A stretch of 64,000 nucleotides of DNA from JANXLS01 sp038227045 (GTDB lineage Bacteria > Planctomycetota > SZUA-567 > H5-PLA8). Position 1 is the first letter of the stretch. Each line of letters starts with the position of its first letter. The position numbers and the translations under genes are program-made. The DNA lies in contig JBBRQD010000014.1 in the NCBI GenBank assembly GCA_038227045.1, forward strand, positions 14,920-78,919, given 5' to 3'. The notes beneath the pieces were generated by a model. It ran no database searches, was not told the origin of the DNA, and was given only the letters and a program-made list of their open reading frames with translations. Shown here piece by piece: positions 1-9,600 of this stretch.

Positions 1-171
1 ACATTGTATTACCAATCGCTGCCGCCTTATTATTTGCAGCAGCGATTTGAACAGTTCGACAAGCCGGACACGCAGCGGCTCTATTATTTTGTCACGAGAT
101 TGGATCTGAAGAATTCCGGCATTGAAGATTGGAAATTGGTGATCGGGCGCGACAGCAAGAAAGTGGAATGA
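1..171 (+). CDS. C-terminal end of an unidentified protein (partial)
   Basis: An open frame enters from the left edge and ends at TGA 169-171, giving the last 56 residues. The tail is rich in Tyr and charged residues (LPPYYLQQRFEQF, then RLYYFVTRLDL) and ends with Lys-Val-Glu. Composition and codon use look coding, and the next gene converges on it from the other strand 17 bases later. I do not recognise the family. There is no membrane segment in the visible part, and the function cannot be judged from this fragment. Confidence 0.55.
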   Translation, partial: TLYYQSLPPYYLQQRFEQFDKPDTQRLYYFVTRLDLKNSGIEDWKLVIGRDSKKVE

Positions 172-188
172 AATTGGGGTGCGGCGGC

Positions 189-1700
189 TTACGTATGCGC
201 CGCCTGCCCGTTCGCTTCCTGCGCATGCTCCACGGGCGCGGGTGAATCCGGCACAATCCTTCGGGCGAGTTCCAATAGCCGTTGCGCCATTTTTGGCCGC
301 TTGCCTGCTTCTGCCATGGACACCGCCGCCTGGGTGACGCCCAGTTTCTTCGCCAGTTCGAGCTGCTGCATCTTCAAGGCAATGCGCACTTGCTTGAGGC
401 GTTCGCCGGCGCCCGGCGGCCGGCCGCCCGGCTCGAATCCAGGCAGCATCGGGAACGAACGCGGTCCGCGCGCGGCGCTGGTCCGCGCGATTTCGTCCAG
501 TTCGTCCTGCACCTTTTTCCCCATGGTGTCCGAACCCAGCAGCATGTCGCGCAAGAATTCCGGCGGCTCGACGCGCCATATTTCTTCCAGCGGTTCGCCC
601 GGATGCAGCGACTCGTCGGCTTTCAATTCAAGCTGCGCGCGCTGCCGCCGTGCCGGTTTGTCCGGCGCGTCGGCCTGGATCGCGGCCGCGGCGTATCGAT
701 AGCGCTCCGTCTCGAACGAACTGATGTAGCCCTGCTCGACCATGTAGCGCAGCGTGTTTTCGAGCCGGTCGAGGTGTTCGTAACGCGTGTAATCTTCCTC
801 GACGATGCCAGCCATGCGCAGGAACGAGCGCGCGGTCAAATCGAGCGGATGGCCGCCGTTCATGCGGAATTTAATCGGCAGGTGCACGCCCAGCGTCAGC
901 GTCAGGCCGTGCGCGCGCGAATTTTCCCGCGCGAGTTTTTGAAGCTGCAGCGTGTACATGTAGCGGATCTGCTCGGTGCCTTCGACGGCGGCGAGAAAAA
1001 GATGCGGATTGAAGCGCAAAAAAATCTTTTCGTTGGTGACGATGCGTTCCTTGAGTTTGTCGCCGTCGGTGACGGTTTCCTCCCACGCTTCCGCGGAGGC
1101 CTCGTCCTGCAGCAGTTTGATCTTCAGCGTAGTGCCGCGCCGCGTGCCGAGACGGATTTCCTGGACGATTGTCAGCGAGCAGAGCAGCGTGACGATCTCG
1201 CGCGCTTCCTTTAAGTGCCGCGCGGTGTGGTAGCCTTTTCCATTGACGCGATTCGAACGCGTGTAGCCCAGAATGTCAAGATGGCGGCTGGCATCGAAGA
1301 CGAATCCGGAATGCACCGAGCCGGTTTCCTGCGCCTGTTCTTCGGCGGCGATCAGCACGCCAAGAAGATGCTTGAGGCCGGTGGGGCCGAACTGGCGCTT
1401 GATCAGCGTGCTCAATTCGCCTTCGCTCCAAAGCGGATCGTTGTCGAAGAGGCTGAGGCTGGTGCGCGCCTGGCTTTCACGGCCGCTGTAAATAATGTAG
1501 GTGCGAATGCGCTGGCTGCGATCGCTGCCGTTTTCGTGCACGGCGTGTTCATTGTCGCTGAGAACCGACGCCAGGTCGGCCCGGCGCGCAAGGCCCGAAA
1601 AGACAGGCATGAGCCCCAGGAACAGCGCCGTCGACGGCAGGCGGAACGTCGCGGCTGGCGGGACGGGGAGGATTTCGGCGTCGGGCAACGTCAGACTCAT
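189..1700 (-). CDS. Replication-initiator-like protein with C-terminal XRE helix-turn-helix
   Basis: The protein is about 503 residues. Roughly residues 85-340 resemble plasmid-type replication initiator proteins (RepA/RPA-like winged-helix layout: a helix-rich DPLWSEGEL segment, then FVFDASRHLDILGY, then LRFNPHLFLA). Near the C-terminus a typical XRE domain reads GERLKQVRIALKMQQ followed by LAKKLGVTQAAVSMAEAG. I infer that it binds DNA, either as a replication initiator relative or as a regulator. An in-frame TTG lies 27 bases upstream at 1727, but ATG 1700 follows GGTGAAGCG and is the better start. No parAB, origin iterons or other plasmid genes are visible nearby, so a chromosomal regulator derived from a Rep protein is as likely as a true initiator. 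The family call is moderate; the HTH call is strong. Confidence 0.6.
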   Translation of the reverse strand: MSLTLPDAEILPVPPAATFRLPSTALFLGLMPVFSGLARRADLASVLSDNEHAVHENGSDRSQRIRTYIIYSGRESQARTSLSLFDNDPLWSEGELSTLIKRQFGPTGLKHLLGVLIAAEEQAQETGSVHSGFVFDASRHLDILGYTRSNRVNGKGYHTARHLKEAREIVTLLCSLTIVQEIRLGTRRGTTLKIKLLQDEASAEAWEETVTDGDKLKERIVTNEKIFLRFNPHLFLAAVEGTEQIRYMYTLQLQKLARENSRAHGLTLTLGVHLPIKFRMNGGHPLDLTARSFLRMAGIVEEDYTRYEHLDRLENTLRYMVEQGYISSFETERYRYAAAAIQADAPDKPARRQRAQLELKADESLHPGEPLEEIWRVEPPEFLRDMLLGSDTMGKKVQDELDEIARTSAARGPRSFPMLPGFEPGGRPPGAGERLKQVRIALKMQQLELAKKLGVTQAAVSMAEAGKRPKMAQRLLELARRIVPDSPAPVEHAQEANGQAAHT

Positions 1701-1750
1701 CGCTTCACCGTAAAGTGGCCACTGCAAAAGGGCAAACGCAAAAACGGAAT

Positions 1751-1823
1751 GTAGGACGGACTGCCAGTCCGTCCGGTTTCAATTCCTGATCGGAACCCTG
1801 GCGGGCTGGCAGCCCATCCTGCA
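1751..1823. repeat. Paired inverted hairpin repeat (GTAGGACGG class)
   Basis: Left half: GGACGGACT-GCC-AGTCCGTCC at 1754-1774, a perfect 9-bp-arm hairpin. Right half at 1791-1822, read on the other strand, is GCAGGATGGGCTGCCAGCCC and onward, a diverged copy of the left half. The central stem differs by a paired change (ACT/AGT versus GCT/AGC), so the hairpin is conserved rather than the exact sequence. The element fills the gap between the start of the 189-1700 gene and the stop of the next gene. The same GTAGGACGG motif starts the element at 21207. Confidence 0.7.
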
Positions 1824-1826
1824 AAT

Positions 1827-3239
1827 TTACGGCGTCCGGCTCTTTTTCTCGATACCCGTTTTTGTCCATTCATAATCGTCGACATGCGCGTACAACGCCC
1901 TGCCATTGCATTCCGGCGGAAGAACGATTTCGCCCTTTTCTGCGTCGTATTTCCAGGGACCGAGCGGACCCGTCGTCGGATCCAGGTCATTGCCGATGGC
2001 TTCGAGCACCATCACCGAGGGCGGATGCAGAGGCATAGATTTATACTGGCGCAGAAACGTCCGGAATTCAATCAGATCTTTTGGAAAGAGCCCTTCGTGT
2101 TGATTCCGAAATAAAAACATCAAGTCGTTGATGACGTGGGCGGCTTGAATGGCCTGGAGCGCTTTCGCGCCGTGCGATGTGACGATGCCCGTTTCGGGAT
2201 CGTAGTCGAAGGGAAAGCCATAGGCGTCCGTCAATCGCTTCAAGGCCGGCGACAAGTCTTTAGGAAAAGCGCCGTACACTTTTTTGTACGCGGCCGCTTC
2301 GTCGGAGAGCGCCGCGGCTTGCGCCATGCTGTGCGCCTTCAGCCAATCGCGCTGGGAAATTTTCTTGAGCGATTCCGGCGTGTCGGACGCGGTGGCATTC
2401 TGCGCCATCATGTTCTCCGCCTCGCGGTAAAACGCCGAGCCCGATTCGAGTCGCAGGCGCGCGATGCGGTCTTTAGTAAGAGGGACCATGCTCTTGGGAA
2501 AATATTTTTCCTGCATGGCCTGATCGAAATACGTCCACGACTTGCGCGAATACTCCGCCATCCTGCGCGGATCGTTGGGCGGATTGATAAAGAGCAGGCC
2601 GGCTTCGAAGCGCAAGCGCCACACGCCTTTTGGATTGTCCCAGTTTTTGGCTATATCGTATTGGTAGGACTGCTCCGATTTCTCGCGCTCCTCGATCAGC
2701 GCCGAGAGCACTTTGCCGCCGTTGACCTCGGCGTCAACCCAGTGCGGATCGAGATCCGACGTCGTCTTGTGGAAGCGCGAGAGCATCTCGAATTTGTTTC
2801 CGCGGCGGAACGAATTCGAAACGAATTGCAGGCTCGTCAGCCACACATAATCGGCGGCCAGGGAGGGATTGCCCAGTGTCATGTAGTTCAAGGAATCGCC
2901 GGCGGGCATATACATGTATTGCTGTTTCAACGCTTCTTCCTTGCCTTTTTTCCTGGCGATTTCCTTTAATTTTGCGTCGTAACGTTGCTCCTGGTCGGCG
3001 ATGAAACCGCGTTCGCCATCGATCTTTGTTTGAATAAAAACGGCCGTCATGGCGCACAGCAGCGCCGCACCGATCGTCGCGAAGCGATAGCGCACATGCG
3101 TTTCGACCTTCGCAAAAAAACCATAGCCAAGAAGGATCAGGGCGATCGCGATCAAACCGAAAAATATAGTAATGCCAAATTGCTGGTTGAGCGTGTCGAG
3201 GGGCGACGACCCAGCGGCTTTGAGCGGTGCATCCGGCAT
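1827..3239 (-). CDS. Membrane-anchored TPR-like hypothetical protein
   Basis: A protein of 470 residues with two N-terminal hydrophobic segments (about residues 22-42 and 52-72, ITIFFGLIAIALILLGYGFF, then FATIGAALLCAMTAVF). A long helical, charged region follows and probably lies outside the cytoplasm. The motif NPSLAADYVWLTSLQFVSNSF and the recurring W/Y/F spacing suggest TPR-like helical pairs. Similar proteins are, from memory, common hypothetical proteins in planctomycetes, often near type IV pilus or secretion genes, but none of those is here. The start is ATG 3239 because a perfect AAGGAGG lies 5 bases upstream; an upstream in-frame start at 3281 has no such site. Function unknown. Confidence 0.75.
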   Translation of the reverse strand: MPDAPLKAAGSSPLDTLNQQFGITIFFGLIAIALILLGYGFFAKVETHVRYRFATIGAALLCAMTAVFIQTKIDGERGFIADQEQRYDAKLKEIARKKGKEEALKQQYMYMPAGDSLNYMTLGNPSLAADYVWLTSLQFVSNSFRRGNKFEMLSRFHKTTSDLDPHWVDAEVNGGKVLSALIEEREKSEQSYQYDIAKNWDNPKGVWRLRFEAGLLFINPPNDPRRMAEYSRKSWTYFDQAMQEKYFPKSMVPLTKDRIARLRLESGSAFYREAENMMAQNATASDTPESLKKISQRDWLKAHSMAQAAALSDEAAAYKKVYGAFPKDLSPALKRLTDAYGFPFDYDPETGIVTSHGAKALQAIQAAHVINDLMFLFRNQHEGLFPKDLIEFRTFLRQYKSMPLHPPSVMVLEAIGNDLDPTTGPLGPWKYDAEKGEIVLPPECNGRALYAHVDDYEWTKTGIEKKSRTP

Positions 3240-3375
3240 TGAGAAACCTCCTTCCCGAGCGATAGAAGTCAATATCGGCACTAATCACTTCGGCCTAAAG
3301 GACCATGGATGAAGACCCGCGTAAAGCCGCGTATCCTAACGCGCAACACCAATGCCGCGCCACAGAAAATGGCTG

Positions 3376-4203
3376 TTAAATTCGCTGTCCTTTCATCCGG
3401 CCGATTTGGTCGACACAGGCGTCCCAATAATCGGCGTCGTTTTCGGACCCGGCATAGGCTTTCAAAATCAGCCGGCGATGTTCGGGCGTGAATCCAACGC
3501 ATTGCCGTTTGGGGATGAAACTGCGGATTAATTTGAAGAGATTTTTGGCGCGGCTCAGCGGCGTCAGCACACTCGAAAAACTTCCGCCGAGCAGATCGAT
3601 GAGGTAAAATTCGTCGGCGCAGGAAGGGCGATTTGGCAGGATCAGCAAATGAGTGGACTTGAAATCGCCGTGGCAAAAGCCGGTATCGTGAAGCATCGCG
3701 GTGAATTGGCCGACGGACGTCAGCAACTCGCTGCGCTGGCGGTCGCTGGAGCAGCGCTTCCAGCGTTCGAACGCGGACTCGGCTCCGGGCAGGGACTCGG
3801 TGGCCAGCACGCTGTAGCGCGCGAATGGGCCCCGCGCTTCCGCCAGCCAGACAGGGCGGGGCGTCTTGATTTTCTTCGAAAGAAGCTTCCAGCCCAGATC
3901 GAAGACTTCCCGCGCGCGCGATTTCCGCACCGTTCGCAGAATGAGTTTCAGGATGGATTTGAACGCATAGCGTTTGACATGGACCTCAACCGGCAGGCCG
4001 TATTGCCCGGCGGCCAGGTGAACGACTTTGCGGCTGCCGGAAAATTTCTCGACGAACTCGGATTCCTCGTTCAGGTCGTCGATGCTCTCCCAGGGAATGT
4101 CGAGACCGCGGAATTGGCGGAAAGGCGGCAGCGTGGTGATGCGATAGCCGTCCTGGTTATAGACGACCAGCGTGGACTTATCGAAGATGTGCGTGATCTT
4201 CAT
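3376..4203 (-). CDS. Lipopolysaccharide kinase (InaA/WaaP)-family protein
   Basis: About 275 residues with a small protein-kinase-like fold. The catalytic-loop motif HDTGFCHGDFKSTHLLI has the presumed catalytic Asp at about residue 180, and FYLIDLLGG, about 35 residues later, is in the place of the metal-binding Asp. This pattern fits the Kdo/WaaP/InaA group that phosphorylates LPS core sugars at the inner membrane. The substrate here is an inference supported by the GT4 glycosyltransferase immediately upstream (37-base gap, same strand). Start: ATG 4203 gives the MKITHIF N-terminus; an in-frame TTG at 4215 is also possible. Neither has a strong ribosome-binding site. The usual Asn after the catalytic loop is replaced by His, which is seen in divergent members. 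Confidence 0.75.
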   Translation of the reverse strand: MKITHIFDKSTLVVYNQDGYRITTLPPFRQFRGLDIPWESIDDLNEESEFVEKFSGSRKVVHLAAGQYGLPVEVHVKRYAFKSILKLILRTVRKSRAREVFDLGWKLLSKKIKTPRPVWLAEARGPFARYSVLATESLPGAESAFERWKRCSSDRQRSELLTSVGQFTAMLHDTGFCHGDFKSTHLLILPNRPSCADEFYLIDLLGGSFSSVLTPLSRAKNLFKLIRSFIPKRQCVGFTPEHRRLILKAYAGSENDADYWDACVDQIGRMKGQRI

Positions 4204-4240
4204 CTGCCGTTTCAAAACTATTAACCTTCAATCTAAAATC

Positions 4241-5377
4241 CTAAACTGTTTCCGTTATTGCCCGCTCATAGAGTTTTTCATGCGCTTCGGCCCAACTGGC
4301 ATAGCTGTAACCCATCTCGGCTTTTTCGTAAGCCGCGCGGCCCCAGATGCGGCGCTGTTCGAGCGGCGCATTCAGCACGGCGATAATGGCTCCCGCGAGC
4401 GCCTGCGGATTGCCGGGAGGCGCCAGTTTTCCGTGTACGCCATCGACGATCAAATCGGGCACGGCGCCCACGCGCGTGGCGGCCGTCGGCAGCGCCGAAG
4501 CCATGTATTCCAATACGGCGCGCGAAAATCCTTCGCTCCCGGTGCTGGCCAAAACCCCCGCGTCCGCCGCGTCGAGCAGGCACGGAATGTTCGACCGTTT
4601 TCCTAAGAAAAGAACGCTGTCGTCTATTCCTAACGAACGCGCCAATGCCTTGCTATCTTCAAAGAATTTTCCCGCCCCTACCAAGACGAGTCGTGCGTGC
4701 GGCAGTTGCGCGCGCACGAATTGCCACGCCTCCAGCAGGACATCGTGCGCTTTCACGACCGCGAACCGCGCCACGTAAATCGCCACCAGCGCGTCCGGCT
4801 CAAGGCCGAGCTCCGTGCGCGAGTCCTGGCGCCGTTCTTTCGTCGCCGGGTTGAACAGACTCAGGTTTATTCCGCCGGGGATGAATGCGAGATGCGAGGG
4901 TTCGAACAAGCCGGAGTGGCGCACGTCGTACTCGACGGCTTTCGAGACCAGCACCATCGCCGCGGTGCGGCGCGCCAGCCAGCGGTTGGCGGCGTGATTG
5001 CGCAGCGGCGTGACGACGTGCCGCGTGCGGATCACGGGCACGTTGAGCCCATATAGCCGGCTTGCGAAGACGGCCTGCCAATGATCCTTGCCGCGGTGCG
5101 CATGAATGAGATTGATCTTTTCGCGTTTGACGAGCCGGGCAATGCCATGGATGTCGGGCGCATCCTGCGGCGGCCACCAGCGGTGCGGCATATTGAAACC
5201 GATCGGCTCCAAATGACGCTCGGCGGCGCGTTCGATCGTTTCATAATTTTTACGCAACCCCAGCCAAACCGAATGGCCCCGCTGCCGCAGCGCCTCGGTC
5301 AAATTGAGCGTGTGCGCCGCCTCCCCGACATATTTGCGGGCACTGTTGAGTTGAAGGATGCGGAGCGCGTGGAACAT
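4241..5377 (-). CDS. GT4-family glycosyltransferase
   Basis: A protein of 378 residues with the GT-B two-domain layout. An N-terminal acceptor domain (ILQLNSARKYVGEAAHTL, HAHRG at about 95) precedes a C-terminal nucleotide-sugar domain. That domain carries the E-x7-E motif in GSEGFSRAVLEYMA and the VGAGKFFEDSKALA / FLGKRSNIPCLLDAADAGV signature of glycosyl transferases group 1. It is a retaining, soluble or peripheral enzyme, probably acting on LPS core or another surface glycan. It is the first gene of a two-gene operon with the LPS-kinase-like gene. The donor and acceptor cannot be read from the sequence. Start ATG 5377 has only a weak AGAGAA site. Confidence 0.88.
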   Translation of the reverse strand: MFHALRILQLNSARKYVGEAAHTLNLTEALRQRGHSVWLGLRKNYETIERAAERHLEPIGFNMPHRWWPPQDAPDIHGIARLVKREKINLIHAHRGKDHWQAVFASRLYGLNVPVIRTRHVVTPLRNHAANRWLARRTAAMVLVSKAVEYDVRHSGLFEPSHLAFIPGGINLSLFNPATKERRQDSRTELGLEPDALVAIYVARFAVVKAHDVLLEAWQFVRAQLPHARLVLVGAGKFFEDSKALARSLGIDDSVLFLGKRSNIPCLLDAADAGVLASTGSEGFSRAVLEYMASALPTAATRVGAVPDLIVDGVHGKLAPPGNPQALAGAIIAVLNAPLEQRRIWGRAAYEKAEMGYSYASWAEAHEKLYERAITETV

Positions 5378-5492
5378 TTTCTCTAATGAAGGGTTGGGGT
5401 TGAAAGATGAGAGTGTGACGCATTGAGAATATATATGCTATGCGCTGGCGCGATCAAGACACAGTTCGAATTTCGTTGCACCCTTTTAGATT

Positions 5493-6557
5493 TTACTCGA
5501 ATCCATAAGGCGCCCGATAAACACCCTTCTCCGTGATATGCGCGGAGATGAGCGCTGCGGGCGTTACGTCAAAGGCTGGATTGAAGACCGCCGCTTCCGG
5601 CGGCACGGAGAGCTTTCCGTACGGTTCGGCGACTTCTTTGCGATTGCGCTGCTCGATGGGAATGCCCGAACCATCTTTAAGCGACACGTCAAACGTGCTC
5701 GTGGGCGCGGCGACGAAGAACGGCACGCCGTGATGGCGCGCGATGATCGCCAGGCCATAGGTGCCGATTTTGTTCGCGGCGTCGCCGTTGGCGGCGATGC
5801 GATCGGCTCCGACTATGACCGCGTCCGGCTTGAATTCGCGCATCACGGCCGCGGCCATGTTGTCGCAGATCACCGTCGCTGAGATGCCCGCGCGCGAAAG
5901 TTCCCAGGATGTCAAACGCGCGCCCTGAAGCAGCGGGCGCGTCTCGTCGGCAAAAACGGTCAGCTTAATGCCGCGCCGATGCGCCTCATACATCATCGCC
6001 AGCGCCGTGCCGGAGCCGGCGGTGGCCAGCGCGCCCGCGTTGCAATGCGTCATCAGCGTCGCGGTTTTGCGGCCGTTCAAAATAGATTCGAGCAAGTCCG
6101 CGCCATGCCGGCCTATTGCGGAGCACATGCCACGATCTTCTTCGAGAATCGCAAGGGCTTCGTGTTCGAGAGCGGTGATGATTTGCGCATGATCCGCGCG
6201 CGCCGCAGCCAGCCGGAGCGCGACCTTGCGGCAGCGTTCGACGGCCCAGCGTAGATTCACGGCAGTGGGCCGCGTTTCGGCAAGATGCGCGCAGGAAGAT
6301 TCGAAGTGTCCGAGCCATTCGCCTGGCGCAGCAAATGCTTCGCGCGCGGCGAGCACGGTGCCAAACGCGCCCGCGCAACCGATTGCAGGCGCACCGCGCA
6401 CGCACAGCCGCAGAATCGCGTCCTCAAGCTGCGCGACGCGTTCGATGTCGAGATACGTCTCCTCGGCGGGCAGTTTGGTTTGGTCAAGGAGCCGCAAAAC
6501 ACTGCCGTTCCAGGATAACGCGGCGGGGATGTTTTTGAGAAAGCCATTATTGGTCAC
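5493..6557 (-). CDS. mtnA: S-methyl-5-thioribose-1-phosphate isomerase
   Basis: A protein of 354 residues converting methylthioribose-1-phosphate to methylthioribulose-1-phosphate in the methionine salvage pathway, in the cytoplasm. The catalytic Cys is at about residue 172 in TLMTHCNAGALAT, and the catalytic Asp at about 252 in VIVGADRIAANGDAANKIGT. RGAPAIGCAGAFG near residue 55 is the substrate-loop signature, and length is normal for the family. The start is GTG 6557, giving MTNNGFLKN; no ATG fits better. No other salvage gene (mtnB, mtnC, mtnK) is present in the window, so the pathway must be completed elsewhere or take a shortened form. An eIF2B-like paralogue is unlikely because both catalytic residues are kept. 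Confidence 0.95.
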   Translation of the reverse strand: MTNNGFLKNIPAALSWNGSVLRLLDQTKLPAEETYLDIERVAQLEDAILRLCVRGAPAIGCAGAFGTVLAAREAFAAPGEWLGHFESSCAHLAETRPTAVNLRWAVERCRKVALRLAAARADHAQIITALEHEALAILEEDRGMCSAIGRHGADLLESILNGRKTATLMTHCNAGALATAGSGTALAMMYEAHRRGIKLTVFADETRPLLQGARLTSWELSRAGISATVICDNMAAAVMREFKPDAVIVGADRIAANGDAANKIGTYGLAIIARHHGVPFFVAAPTSTFDVSLKDGSGIPIEQRNRKEVAEPYGKLSVPPEAAVFNPAFDVTPAALISAHITEKGVYRAPYGFE

Positions 6558-6635
6558 GTGCGATGTTCCGAAACGAAAAAAGGTTCAACTCCATGAGCAT
6601 AATTTAAGTGCAGAATCAAATCAACAAACGGCTCA

Positions 6636-9600
6636 TCATTTCAGCGTGCTCAAATACTCCAGCAAATCGGCGGCTTCTTGCGGAGTCAAATTTGAGAGCA
6701 GTCCTTCGGGCATCGCCGAAACTGGCTGCGGCGTCAAACGCTGGACTTCCTCGGCGGGCACATGGATCTGCTTTTCCTGATCTCGGAGCACCACTTCCGT
6801 GTCGGATTTGCTGACCAGCAGGCCAGTCACGATTTCGCCGTTCGTTTTCTTCAGCAAGTGCATGGCGAATCCTTCGGCGATTGTCTTGGACGGCTCGACG
6901 ATGTTTTCGAGCAACTGCGCTTTGTTATACTTCGTGGCGATGTGCGAGAGTTCCGGGCCGAAATCTTTTCCCTGCCCATTGACGCGATGACAATTGATGC
7001 ACAAACCCGCCGTCGCGGTTGCAGGCGTTCCGCCACTCGACGGAATCGCTGCGCCTGACGCCGATTCGAATACCGCGCGGCCGCGGGTGGCGTCGCCGGG
7101 CATCGCGAGCAATTTGGTGCGATCGATATTGGGGCCGAGCCGCACGATGAATTGCTCGCGCGAATCGAAGCGGCGGAAGAGATCGCGTACGCTTTCCTGT
7201 GGAGAGGCGATGGCTTTGGCCAGCGCGGCTTTGAGAACCGGCTCCGGAAGACTGCGCGAGTCAATTTCGCCGAGCAGCGCCTGTGCCCCGCTGGGAGTAG
7301 CCAGCAGCCGGTCGATGGCAGCGCCGGAATCGCGTTCCGTTGCCAGCGCTTTTACATCGAGTTCCCGTTGCGCCCGGGCGTTTGAAATCGCTGCGCCTGG
7401 TGCCGGCATGTCCGCGATCCATTGCCGCAACAGTTGCGTGCCTTTTTCATCGACGATGTCGGAGCCGATGTGCGGCATTCGGCCGCGTCCGAGCTTCGAC
7501 GTGCGATAGAGAAAAACGGAGCGGTTCGGATCGCCCGGGCAAATCAGCCTGCCGCCGTCAAGGCCAAAGTCGCCGAGCGCGGGCCGTTCGTCGACCGCTT
7601 TAAGTTGATTCGAACGCAGGTGCTTTTGGACATCGAACAGCGCCGTGCCGCCGCCTCCGAAGCGATGACATTGCGAACAATTGATGTGCAGATATGAGCG
7701 TGCGCGTTCGGCCAGATCGGCCGATTCGTCATAAGGATTGGTCAGCGCGGAATTCTCCGGTTTGGTGGCTTTAAAGCCGGGCGGTGCATACTTGCTAGTG
7801 GGAAATTTGGGCTCGATCAGCAAACCAATATGCCGGAAGGAACGGGCAGGGTCGTCGGTGACGACTTCGCCCGAATCGAAACGATAGCGCTCTTTTCGGG
7901 TCAATTGCGGAACGGTGAACGCCAGCGCGTAGTCGCACCAGATATTGTGACAGGTCATGCACTGGGTCCGCGAAGGGTAATGCCAGGTCTGGTGCCGCGT
8001 GCCGCCGGGCGACGCGGGATCGACAATGTCGAAGGGCCGCTCGTCACCGCCGACAGCCACCAGTTCGGCGTCGGTCTGGCTGTCGTTCCACGCGAAGGAG
8101 TAGCCATGCCACTGCCGGCCGTCGAAATGCAGGATCTGTGTTTCCACATTCTTGTTGGTCGCCGGATCGCCCACTTTCATTTCGAGAGAAAGCGTCCGGA
8201 CGAGGACGCTGTCTTTGGGCCACACCGCTTTGTCATCGCCCCACACGCCCTTGCCCCAGGCCATTCGGGTACTTCCTGGCGTGGCGACAAACCGCACTGC
8301 GGTTGCACCGTCAGACCACTGGGGCGCATTCACTGAAAAGGGCAGCACGCCGGTCGCCGGAATCTGATCTTTGACCGACGCGAACAGCCCCGTGTCGCTG
8401 AGCTTTCGCGGAAACGTTGGCGGTTGGCCGGCCGCGGGATTGGGCACGAGGCGGTACAGCCCTCCGCCGCCGTGATCGACAATAATCGGCTCTTTATCGG
8501 GATCTTCGCCGAACGACACGATGCGCTGATCGGTCTGCGCGATCGTCTTATAGGGCTCCAGCGTGTCTTCCTTTTCGCCGACGCATTTGGCGCTCCACAG
8601 TGTGCAAGTCTGCCAATCGCCGAAGATATAGTAACCATAAAGTTCCGGCAGCTTTTTTCCGCGATATACCACGCCTCCGGTAATTGACGCGGACTCGGTG
8701 TGAAAGAGCGCGGCCTGCGGTTTTGAAATTTCGGTGGGACCGCGCTTGCCGTTGGGGTGCACGGGGTTGGGGCCTTCCATGATGCTCCAGCCATAATTTC
8801 CGCCGGACTTGGCGCAGACAATCGACTCCCACAGTTCCCAGCCGACATCGCCCACCCACAGATTGCCGTTTTTCGAATCGAAGTTCATGCGAAACGGATT
8901 GCGCAAGCCGTACGCGAAAACTTCCGGCCGCGCCTTGGGCGTGGAGACGAATGGATTGTCAGGCGGGACGGAATAGGGCTTGTCTTTGTCGGGATGGTCG
9001 ACATCGATGCGCACAATGGAACTGAGCAAATCGCTGATGTCCTGGCCGGTGTTGTGAATATCGGGCGGATTGGGATCCGCGCCGTCGCCGGTCGAGAAAT
9101 ACATATATCCGTCGGGGCCGAACTTGATTGAACAGCCATTGTGTCCGCCGGAAGGCCATTGAATGACGATGAGTTCGCTTTTCGGATCAAGCCGCGGCGG
9201 ATCGGTATCCGTGACGGTGAACCGCGAAATACGCGAAGCGTTTTCCCGGTTGCGGATGTAGGTTTTGAATTCGAGGCTGTATTGAATGTAACAGTAGCGA
9301 TTCTCTTGAAACCGAGGATGAAAAGCCAACGCAAGTATGCCGCCCATGCCTTTGCACTCGGGAATATGTTGCCAGGTAAGCAGTTCGGCCGGATCGAAAA
9401 AAAGATCCGCGTGATCGGAATTGGGGTTGTTGGGAAAGGAGAACATCTGGCCCTTTTGCAGAGCGACGAATACCCGGTTGACGCCCGGCGCAAAGGCGAT
9501 GTCAACCGGGTGGTCGAAGGAGATTTTGGGAAAGACGCGCTGCGTTTCAAAGGGCGAGGGCGCTTCCGGCGACCCGCTGACGCGCGACGTGGTCCAGGCG

